NCBI GenBank assembly: GCA_028287505.1
Contig: JAQBPN010000067.1
Span: forward strand, 1-64,000
Direction: 5' to 3'
DNA length: 64,000 nucleotides
DNA from: Fibrobacterota bacterium
Lineage (GTDB): Bacteria > Fibrobacterota > Fibrobacteria > UBA11236
Every line of letters begins with the position of its first letter. The stretch's first letter is position 1. The position numbers and the translations under genes are program-made. Positions 42,270-48,596 of the stretch are shown here, piece after piece. The notes beneath the pieces are model-generated. The model worked only from the letters and a program-made list of their open reading frames with translations. It was not told the DNA's origin and did not search any database.

Positions 42270-43292
42270 CTACAACCGGTGCTTGAGCAGCAGGTGGATG
42301 TTCTGCACGGCGTTGAGCGCCGCATTGGCCCCCACGTGGTTCTTGAAGACCGCGGCCACCTCCCCGGTTTTTTCCAGCAACAGGATCTGGCCGCGCACCC
42401 GCTCCTCCAGTTCCGCCAGGGAATACCGGTAATCATAACGGTCATTGCGCGCCTGCAACCTTTGCGTCCCGTCTCCGGAGGCCTGCCAACCCGCCAGGTT
42501 GAGGCCGCAATAGCGGACGTAGGCCTTGCGCGTAGTGGCGTAGGTCTTGAGGGGAAAGGCATGGGGCAGTCCCGGAATGTCCGTATTGCAGATGCCCACT
42601 CCGGCATCCTTGAGGGATTGCAGCACCGCCTCCTGGTGCCAGGTGCGGTTGCGGAACTCCACGTGCACGTCCAGTCCCTCCGACACCGCGGCCGACGCCG
42701 TCTCCAGCAGGTAGTCCAACACTTTGCAGCCGCGCTCGACCCTCTCGTCCAGTTGGATGAGGAAGGAATAGAAACGGCCCGTTTCCGCCAAGGGCCCCAC
42801 CGCGGCCGCATGCTTGCGCATGAGCGATCGGCCTTCGCGCGGATCCCAGGTCCCCTTATGCGAAATGTCCCGATGGACCTTGACGGAGAACATCATGCCC
42901 TGCTTGCTGCACCGCTCCAGTTCCACGAAGTGCTGGACCAGGGGTTCCTGATGGAAGGTATGGTTGAGTTCGAGAAAGGAAAAATAAAGCTGGTAGAAGG
43001 GGAACCATTCCCGCGCCGACGCGCCGGGGTAAAAGCGGCCGGCCCAATCCTGGAAATGGTAGCCGCCGGTGCCCACGTGCAGACCCAGGGGGGAAATGTC
43101 GGGAGGTATGTCCAGGGGTTTCCATCCCGGCCGGCCGGAAACCGCCCCGCCCGGCAAGGCGACGGAAAAACCGGCGGGCGGCGGAGGCGCCGGCATCCGT
43201 AACATAGGTGTTACCCTAGGGGGAGGGGATTTCGGCTCCGGCAGCGGCGGAAAGGGAGCGGAGGTGGTTTCGGCGGGGGTCCAATCATCCAT
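42270..43292 (-). CDS. DUF72 (YecE-like) TIM-barrel protein under a LexA-like operator
   Basis: The 340-residue protein has a Pro-rich N-terminal ~65 residues, then the DUF72 domain. Family hallmarks are visible: LHVGTGGYHFQDW...FYP, REWFPFYQLYFSFLELNHTFHQ, FSVKVHRDISHKG, LDVHVEFRNRTWH, and RYCGLN-x10-DYRYSLAELEE. DUF72 is a TIM-barrel family of uncertain function, distantly like UV-endonuclease/xylose-isomerase barrels. ATG 43292 begins 2 bases after a LexA-like box, at the expected transcription start, so the mRNA should be leaderless. The shared operator with imuB and dnaE2 suggests a role in SOS mutagenesis or repair. Confidence 0.88.
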   Translation of the reverse strand: MDDWTPAETTSAPFPPLPEPKSPPPRVTPMLRMPAPPPPAGFSVALPGGAVSGRPGWKPLDIPPDISPLGLHVGTGGYHFQDWAGRFYPGASAREWFPFYQLYFSFLELNHTFHQEPLVQHFVELERCSKQGMMFSVKVHRDISHKGTWDPREGRSLMRKHAAAVGPLAETGRFYSFLIQLDERVERGCKVLDYLLETASAAVSEGLDVHVEFRNRTWHQEAVLQSLKDAGVGICNTDIPGLPHAFPLKTYATTRKAYVRYCGLNLAGWQASGDGTQRLQARNDRYDYRYSLAELEERVRGQILLLEKTGEVAAVFKNHVGANAALNAVQNIHLLLKHRL

Positions 43293-43330
43293 ACTGCACA
43301 AATGTACAGTCTATCCGGGGGATCGATCAA
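43293..43330 (-). promoter_or_regulatory. LexA-like SOS operator and leaderless promoter of the DUF72 gene
   Basis: On the minus strand TTGATC (43325-43330) is the -35. An 18-base spacer and TACATT (43301-43306) as -10 follow. The palindrome TGTACATTTGTGCA (43295-43308) covers the -10 and ends 2 bases before the ATG. The predicted transcription start coincides with the ATG, and no Shine-Dalgarno is present. LexA bound here would block the promoter directly. Confidence 0.8.
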
Positions 43331-43419
43331 TGGATTTCCGAAAGCGCCCCAAACGCAGGGAAAACGCGGTGGTCGGTTTGGGTTTTTGGAGGCTGTAGGG
43401 AGAGCCCGCTTCTCCGGCC

Positions 43420-44172
43420 TTATTTCATGACCTGGGTGAGGATGATGGGCCCCTCTCCTGTCACGATGAGGCTGTGTTCATATTGGGCCACGAAGCTGCG
43501 ATCCGCCGTGGTCAGGGTCCAACCGTCGCCGGCGTCCTCCGCGAAGTCGGCGCCGGTGGACACGAAGGTCTCGATGGCGACCACCATTCCTTCCGCGAAG
43601 ACGTCCTTCTGCTTCGGCTCATAGTAATTGAAGATATGATCGGGATACTCATGCAAAGCGCCGCCCGTACCATGGCCGGTCAGGTTACGGATGGTCGCGA
43701 ATCCGTTCAGTTCCGCTTCCCGTTCGATCGCCTGACCCACCAGGTTCAACTTGCGCCCCGGTTTCGCCTGGGCGATCCCTTTGCGAAGGGCGCGCTGGGA
43801 ACAGTCGCATAGTTTCGCGACCTGCCTGGAATCGTTTTCGTAAGCCATGGTAAAGCCCGTATCGGCGAAATAACCGTCCAGCTCCGCGGACACATCCAGG
43901 TTGATGAGATCGCCTTTGCGGATTTTCCGTTTGGAAGGGATGCCGTGGGCGATGGCTTCGTTGACGCTGATGCATGTGTGGCCGGGAAATCCGTACACTT
44001 TTTTAGGCGCCGAGGCCGCTCCGTACCTGGCGAAATTCGCCTCCGCGATCGCATCCAGCTCAAGCGTGGTGATGCCTTCTTCGATGCTGCTCTTCATCAG
44101 CTCCAGGGTCTCGGCCACGATATGGCCGATTCTGCGTAAAGCCTCGATATCGAACTGGTTGCGGATGGTCAT
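43420..44172 (-). CDS. map: Methionine aminopeptidase, type I
   Basis: The 250-residue protein has the pita-bread metallopeptidase fold with all five metal ligands at the E. coli-like positions: Asp93, Asp104, His167, Glu201 and Glu232. The substrate-side His76 (NEAIAHG) is also present. It removes the initiator Met from nascent proteins. It stands as a single gene, separate from ribosomal operons. Length and start (MTIRNQFDIEALRRIG) are normal, without the zinc-finger N-terminal extension of eukaryotic enzymes. The reverse-strand sequence shows no strong terminator. Confidence 0.96.
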   Translation of the reverse strand: MTIRNQFDIEALRRIGHIVAETLELMKSSIEEGITTLELDAIAEANFARYGAASAPKKVYGFPGHTCISVNEAIAHGIPSKRKIRKGDLINLDVSAELDGYFADTGFTMAYENDSRQVAKLCDCSQRALRKGIAQAKPGRKLNLVGQAIEREAELNGFATIRNLTGHGTGGALHEYPDHIFNYYEPKQKDVFAEGMVVAIETFVSTGADFAEDAGDGWTLTTADRSFVAQYEHSLIVTGEGPIILTQVMK

Positions 44173-44243
44173 GGATGATTCCTTTGCGCTTTGGCCTGCC
44201 GGCCTTGTACCGTAAATCTACTCAAAGCGGATAGGCGCGGAAA

Positions 44244-44450
44244 TCACTCCATGCGGATCAGGAAGGGAAGGCCGGTCAAGGCGGCGCCCACCAGCACTAT
44301 GGCCCACATGCTATCGACGAAATACGGGAACAGGCCCAGCCCCACACCGCAGCCGAGGAAAAGGTAATGTCCCCGCTTCTTTCCATAGATGAAATACCCG
44401 GTGCCCATCATTCCGAAGAGAAACTCGACGAAGAGCTTGTAGGGGTCCAT
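44244..44450 (-). CDS. Small membrane protein (68 aa)
   Basis: The product (MDPYKLFVEFLFGMMGTGYFIYGKKRGHYLFLGCGVGLGLFPYFVDSMW...) is hydrophobic, with two or three transmembrane helices separated by a short basic loop (GKKRGH). It looks like the short amino-acid-transport-like or YxcD-type hypothetical proteins often found in Gram-negative genomes. I cannot assign a function. It lies between the FMN reductase and map on the same strand, with ~120 bases on the FMN reductase side. Confidence 0.65.
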   Translation of the reverse strand: MDPYKLFVEFLFGMMGTGYFIYGKKRGHYLFLGCGVGLGLFPYFVDSMWAIVLVGAALTGLPFLIRME

Positions 44451-44568
44451 GATTCAACCGCCTCGCTTGGGCGCCGGCAAATCCGCCTGCATCCAAAGCT
44501 CATCATAATATTTTCCCCCGGCCTTTGGCCCGCGTTTTTCGGGCTTTCCGGGCGATCCGCATCCAGGA

Positions 44569-45111
44569 TCACTCCCGTCCGCTCTTGATTGCGCGCGCCA
44601 GGCCGGACAAGACGCCGGACAGCAATCCGACAATCGCCGGATCGACGATCTCTCCGGTCTTGGAAATCCGTTTATAGACCGCCGGTATCGGGAACGAGGC
44701 CTCTCCCACCACATCCGCCCCCAGCGCGCTCAACACCAGGAGCAGGGAGGCATGCGCCTTGTCTCCGCCCGCCGAGGTCGGCGAGGCGCTCAGGGCCGCG
44801 ACGGGTTTTTTGTCGAACTCCCCCGAGGACACCGCCCAGTCGAGGGCGTTCTTCAAAACCCCCGGCATCCCGAATGCATATTCCGGAGTGGAGATGATGA
44901 TGCCATCGCATCCCGCCAGCTTTGCGCGGAGTTCCCTCACCGGATCGGACGCATCGCCGTCATCCAGTTCCGGGCTGAAGAAAGGCAATCCGCCCAGGCC
45001 CCGGTAGATTTCGAACTCGACCTCCGGGTCGGGAATCGCTTGGATGATTTTCAGCAAGGTGGTGTTGGACGAGTTCTCCCGCAAGCTGCCCGAGATGCCA
45101 AGGATTTTCAT
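44569..45111 (-). CDS. NADPH-dependent FMN reductase (flavodoxin-like, chromate/azo-reductase type)
   Basis: The 180-residue flavodoxin-like protein has the FMN phosphate loop GISGSLRENSSNT near residue 5 and the flavin-contact motif STPEYAFGMPGVLKNALDW, which are diagnostic for the FMN_red family (PF03358). It reduces quinones, chromate or azo dyes using NAD(P)H and protects against redox stress. It is divergent from a pirin gene across 166 bases, a common pairing in bacteria, so both may answer to one redox or aromatic-compound regulator. The start is canonical (MKILGISGSLR). Confidence 0.92.
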   Translation of the reverse strand: MKILGISGSLRENSSNTTLLKIIQAIPDPEVEFEIYRGLGGLPFFSPELDDGDASDPVRELRAKLAGCDGIIISTPEYAFGMPGVLKNALDWAVSSGEFDKKPVAALSASPTSAGGDKAHASLLLVLSALGADVVGEASFPIPAVYKRISKTGEIVDPAIVGLLSGVLSGLARAIKSGRE

Positions 45112-45241
45112 GTTCCGTACCTGCCCGTCATTTTTCCATTGTCAGCGAATATACCTGGAAACCCAAGACTCTCCAAAACGCCATCTCGGGGAATCTAGCA
45201 TTTCAGGCCGATTCAAAGGCGATTTCGCAGTATTTTATCTG

Positions 45242-45277
45242 TTGAAACAAATACCGTTATGACGTATATTATGTCTT
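45242..45277 (+). promoter_or_regulatory. Leaderless-type promoter with palindromic operator upstream of pirin
   Basis: TTGAAA (45242-45247), a 17-base spacer and TATATT (45265-45270) form a near-consensus promoter. The imperfect palindrome GACGTA-TAT-TATGTC (45261-45275) covers the -10 and ends 2 bases before the ATG. Transcription would begin at or just before the start codon, and no Shine-Dalgarno is present. A repressor on this palindrome would block the promoter, as in the LexA-like cases but with a different half-site. Confidence 0.65.
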
Positions 45278-46156
45278 ATGAAAACGAAAACAGTCCAACA
45301 AGTCCTTCCCCCATCGGCCCCCCACATGGTGGGCGATGGCTTCAAAGTGCACAACTTCTTTCCAGGCGGAACCAAGATCGGCATCCATAGGATGAGCCCG
45401 TTCTTCCTGATGGACTACGGCGCCAAAACCGTGTTCCCGCCCAGCGACAGGCCCAGGGGCGTGGGCGCCCATCCGCATCGCGGCTTCGAAACGGTGACCA
45501 TCGCCTATCATGGCCGGGTGTCCCATCACGACAGCGCGGGAAACAGCGGCCTGATCGGCGAAGGGGACGTCCAATGGATGACGGCCGGTTCCGGAATCCT
45601 CCACAAGGAGTACCATGAAAAGGAATTCAGCCGCGCGGGCGGACTGATGCAGATGGTGCAACTGTGGGTGAACCTTCCCGCCGCGCACAAAATGACGCCG
45701 CCGAAATACCAGGAGCTGACGCATGCGGGAATGGGCGTACATTCCCTGCCCGATGGCGCGGGAAAGGTCGAAGTGATCGCGGGAGAGTTCCGGGGAACCA
45801 AAGGCCCCGCCTCCACCTTCACTCCCGTGCATCTCTACAATGCGCATCTGAAAGCGGGCGCGACGGTGGATTTTTCCCTGCCGGAAAATTTCAACACCGC
45901 CATGCTGGTGATCGAAGGGGCGGTCACCGTCAACGGAACCGCCAAGGCTCCCGCGGACCACTTCGTCCTGTTCGCGAACGAAGGCGAGGCCGTCTCGATC
46001 CGGGCCGAAGAAAGCTCGGTTGTGCTGGTGCTGAGCGGTGAGCCCATCGACGAGCCCATCGCTTCCTACGGGCCCTTTGTGATGAATACCCAGAAGGAGA
46101 TCATGCAAGCCGTCGAGGACTTCAATGGCGGCAAGTTCGGCTCCTTGGACGATTGA
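45278..46156 (+). CDS. Pirin family protein (cupin)
   Basis: The 292-residue protein has the double-cupin pirin layout. The metal site is His65, His67 (GVGAHPHRGFETV), His109 and Glu111 (ILHKEYHE), the conserved pirin set. The second cupin has the usual LVIEGAVTVNG and VLVLSGEPIDEPI. Bacterial pirins often have quercetinase activity or act as redox-responsive partners. It is divergent from an FMN reductase gene. Its own near-consensus promoter lies directly against the ATG. An EASYGPFVMN-like segment near the C-terminus is standard for the family. Confidence 0.93.
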   Translation: MKTKTVQQVLPPSAPHMVGDGFKVHNFFPGGTKIGIHRMSPFFLMDYGAKTVFPPSDRPRGVGAHPHRGFETVTIAYHGRVSHHDSAGNSGLIGEGDVQWMTAGSGILHKEYHEKEFSRAGGLMQMVQLWVNLPAAHKMTPPKYQELTHAGMGVHSLPDGAGKVEVIAGEFRGTKGPASTFTPVHLYNAHLKAGATVDFSLPENFNTAMLVIEGAVTVNGTAKAPADHFVLFANEGEAVSIRAEESSVVLVLSGEPIDEPIASYGPFVMNTQKEIMQAVEDFNGGKFGSLDD

Positions 46157-46161
46157 CGAAT

Positions 46162-46187
46162 GAAGCCCCGGGAAGACCCGGGGCTTC
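46162..46187. terminator. Bidirectional hairpin between pirin and the FUSC-type gene
   Basis: GAAGCCCCGGG (46162-46172) and CCCGGGGCTTC (46177-46187) form a perfect 11-bp stem around AAGA, between two convergent genes. No long U tract is seen on either side, so it may be a weak bidirectional terminator. Confidence 0.6.
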
Positions 46188-46202
46188 CGTCATATGATTC
46201 CC

Positions 46203-46709
46203 TTATTCTCCGCCCGCCGCCTGGGCTCCGGCCTTGGCCGGGAACGCAAGGTTGAAGACCAGCGTGATCAGCATGGCGATGACGCACCCCGCTATGACGC
46301 ATCCAATCCTCTCCAAGGCGATTTTCCAGGAATTGTTCTGCTGCTCGTTGATCATGACGATGATCAGGGAGACCAGCGCCGATCGGATGGCATTGTTCAG
46401 CTTGAGCGCGGTGCCGACCGCGATGGTCGCGACTACGCCCACGCATAGCAAAAAGAGGTTCGGCCGGTGTGCCAGGTAAAGCAGCAGCCCGATCGATGAG
46501 CCGAGTATGTTGGCCGCCATTCTTTCGAAAGCCAGCTTGTTGGAATCGCCGCCGTCCGGCGCCAGGACCAGCAGGATGGAAATGATGCTCCAATAGAATT
46601 GATGCTGCGGGAAAAGCTTGTATAAGGCATAGCCTATGCAAAGACCGAGCACGCACTTGACGGCATACAAGGCCAGCCTTATCCGTTCCGGTTTGATTCC
46701 CGCTTTCAT
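46203..46709 (-). CDS. FUSC/aromatic-acid-exporter-like membrane protein
   Basis: The 168-residue protein has an N-terminal region (RIRLALYAVKCVLGLCIGYALYKLFPQHQFYWSIISILLVLAP) and about five hydrophobic helices up to IAMLITLVFNLAF. This is the short FUSC (fusaric-acid-resistance-like, ArAE) domain without the soluble part. Such proteins are implicated in export of aromatic acids. It follows a secreted hypothetical protein and imuB on the same strand, separated by 60 and 44 bases; no functional link is evident. It converges on the pirin gene. Confidence 0.82.
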   Translation of the reverse strand: MKAGIKPERIRLALYAVKCVLGLCIGYALYKLFPQHQFYWSIISILLVLAPDGGDSNKLAFERMAANILGSSIGLLLYLAHRPNLFLLCVGVVATIAVGTALKLNNAIRSALVSLIIVMINEQQNNSWKIALERIGCVIAGCVIAMLITLVFNLAFPAKAGAQAAGGE

Positions 46710-46769
46710 TCGGTTCCGTTCATTCAGGGAGGAACCGATGCAGGCAAGGGTTCGGTCAAGGCTCTCCCT

Positions 46770-47282
46770 TCACTCCGGTTTGGGACCCGGGTCCGCTCCG
46801 TCCGGGACGCCATTGATGTAGTACTTGGGCGCGGACTCGGAGATTTTCACGACGGAGGAGTCGCCGGCATTGTCCACCAGTTTGAAGTCCAGAACGTATT
46901 CTTCGCTCAGAACCTTCGACTGTTTTTTCGCATTCAGGCGGCTTCCGTATTCGAAACCATGGATCATGAGACTGTCCCGGGCCCGGAGCCGGATCTTCTT
47001 CTTGCCTTTGGGATTGAGCCGGATCCATTGCCCCTGCCCGCCTTTTCCGGCTTTGAAGAAGAACCGGGACGGGCCCACGCTCAGGGCGATTTCGTCCGAA
47101 GTCTGGAATCCGATGTTGCGCACGAAGGCGGACTCGACGATGACGGGCCTGGGCTTCCGATTCTTGAGCCAGAGCGAACTGCCGGGCTGGCCGGGATTGA
47201 TCCATTCGGCTTGCGAAAACTCGACCGATTCGGAATCATGCAGGAAAACGAATATCGGGATCAGAAGCAATTTCAAATTCAT
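46770..47282 (-). CDS. Secreted hypothetical protein (170 aa)
   Basis: The product begins MNLKLLLIPIFVFLHDSESV, a probable signal peptide, followed by a basic beta-rich domain (SLWLKNRKPRPVIVESAFVRNIGFQTSDEIALSVGP, FFFKAGKGGQGQWIRL, KKKIRLRARDSLMIHGFEYG). It ends with a short Pro/Gly-rich tail. I do not recognise the family; an Ig-like fold is plausible. It begins 44 bases after the imuB stop codon, so read-through from the SOS promoter is possible, but an SOS role is not supported. Confidence 0.68.
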   Translation of the reverse strand: MNLKLLLIPIFVFLHDSESVEFSQAEWINPGQPGSSLWLKNRKPRPVIVESAFVRNIGFQTSDEIALSVGPSRFFFKAGKGGQGQWIRLNPKGKKKIRLRARDSLMIHGFEYGSRLNAKKQSKVLSEEYVLDFKLVDNAGDSSVVKISESAPKYYINGVPDGADPGPKPE

Positions 47283-47326
47283 GGCACTTTTTCTTTCGCG
47301 GGAAACCGTTCATTCCCCAAAAGTAA

Positions 47327-48529
47327 TCATTCCGCATCCCCGGTCTCCACATTGGCGCCGCTGAGAATGATTCCGAAACCGGAGCGGCCGCGGATCTTGG
47401 CCAAAGCGTCGCCCAAGGCCTTCTGGCGGCGGTCCCCTTGGGATTCGAACAGGTCCACCTGACCGGTGTCCTGCTTGGGCTGGGGAACGGTGAGGGCGAT
47501 GGAGCGGAGCGCCACGCGGCGCTGATAGAGGGCGCGGAAGAGTTCCCGGGCCTTGTCGGCCAGGATGCGGAACTCGTCGCTGCGGGGGCGGATGACGGCG
47601 GTCTTGCGCGCGGCCTTGCCGTCCGCGTAACGGATGGCCACCGTCAGCCTGTCGGCCTGCAGGGCCGCCTTGCGCAAATGGAAAACCAGCTTGTCGGCGG
47701 TGAGGCGGACTTTGCGGTCGAGCCCGTCGTCGTCGTTGATGTCTTCTTCGAGCACGGTTTCCGCCACGATGCCCCGATGCACTATGCGGACCTCCTCCAG
47801 GTCCAGGCCGCAGGCGAGCGTGTAGAGTTTCTCCCCTTCCCCGCCGAAGCGCGCCGCCAGGGCCGAGCGTCCCAGTCCGCGGATCTGGCCCACGGATGCG
47901 AGCGAATAGCGCCTGATGCGCTCGCGGCATTGCGGCGAAAGGCCCGGAAGGCATCCGGGGGGCAGCGGCGCGAGCGTTTCCGCCTCCTCGCCCGCGGGAC
48001 AGAAACCGGTATCGGTCTTGCGCTCCAGGGCCAGGCGCGCCATCACCCGGGCCATCAGGCGCGTGCCTGCGGCGCCCACCGCCGCGTCCGTAAGGCCCGC
48101 GGAGAACAACGCATCCCGGCGGAGCTTGGCCGCCAGCGCTTCCGGCTGCAAGGCGCGCGCCGCCGGCGTACCGGTCATGTCGAGCAGGGCCCGGCCCCCG
48201 CGCACTTCGAACGCGGGCGTGTACCGGCCGCACAAGGCGCGCAACTCTTCGCCGAGCGCGGTTTCCCACGCTGCGTTCCGAAACTTGATTATCACGTGTG
48301 CGTACCGGGGAATGCGCCGCATCGCCGCCAAGGGCATACCCACGGACAAATCCGCCTCCCGGGCCGCGCGCGAGCATCCGATCACGAACGTCTTATGGCT
48401 TTCCGGATCCTGGTCCACTACCACGAAAGCCTTATCCTTGTACTTGCCGTCCCAGGCGGAGATGGCTTGGGCCGGGAAGTCCTCGACTTCCAAGGCCAGG
48501 AACAGGGAGGGCGGAGCGGGTTTGGTCAT
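47327..48529 (-). CDS. imuB: ImuB-like, catalytically degenerate Y-family DNA polymerase homologue
   Basis: The 400-residue protein aligns with Y-family polymerases, but the catalytic acids are lost. The first Asp position is Glu14 (ALEVEDF), and the Asp-Glu pair of DinB is replaced by Gly112-Arg113 (RGGRALLDMTG). This matches ImuB, a non-catalytic adaptor. Thumb and little-finger-like segments follow (GVRGLGRSALAARFG-type HhH; DGLDRKVRLTADKL). QVDLF at 357-361 is a beta-clamp-binding motif. ATG 48529 is preceded by a LexA-like box. ImuB recruits DnaE2 to damaged DNA; imuA is not adjacent. Confidence 0.85.
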   Translation of the reverse strand: MTKPAPPSLFLALEVEDFPAQAISAWDGKYKDKAFVVVDQDPESHKTFVIGCSRAAREADLSVGMPLAAMRRIPRYAHVIIKFRNAAWETALGEELRALCGRYTPAFEVRGGRALLDMTGTPAARALQPEALAAKLRRDALFSAGLTDAAVGAAGTRLMARVMARLALERKTDTGFCPAGEEAETLAPLPPGCLPGLSPQCRERIRRYSLASVGQIRGLGRSALAARFGGEGEKLYTLACGLDLEEVRIVHRGIVAETVLEEDINDDDGLDRKVRLTADKLVFHLRKAALQADRLTVAIRYADGKAARKTAVIRPRSDEFRILADKARELFRALYQRRVALRSIALTVPQPKQDTGQVDLFESQGDRRQKALGDALAKIRGRSGFGIILSGANVETGDAE

Positions 48530-48566
48530 ACTGCCCAAATGTACAGCTATTTTCCATCCTGATCAA
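48530..48566 (-). promoter_or_regulatory. LexA-like SOS operator and leaderless promoter of imuB
   Basis: On the minus strand TTGATC (48561-48566), a 17-base spacer and TACATT (48538-48543) precede the ATG. The box is TGTACATTTGGGCA (48532-48545), one base different from the boxes of the DUF72 and dnaE2 genes, and ends 2 bases before the ATG. The geometry predicts a leaderless transcript. Confidence 0.78.
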
Positions 48567-48596
48567 TCAGGAAAAAGGCCGGGTTCCGGGAAAAAA

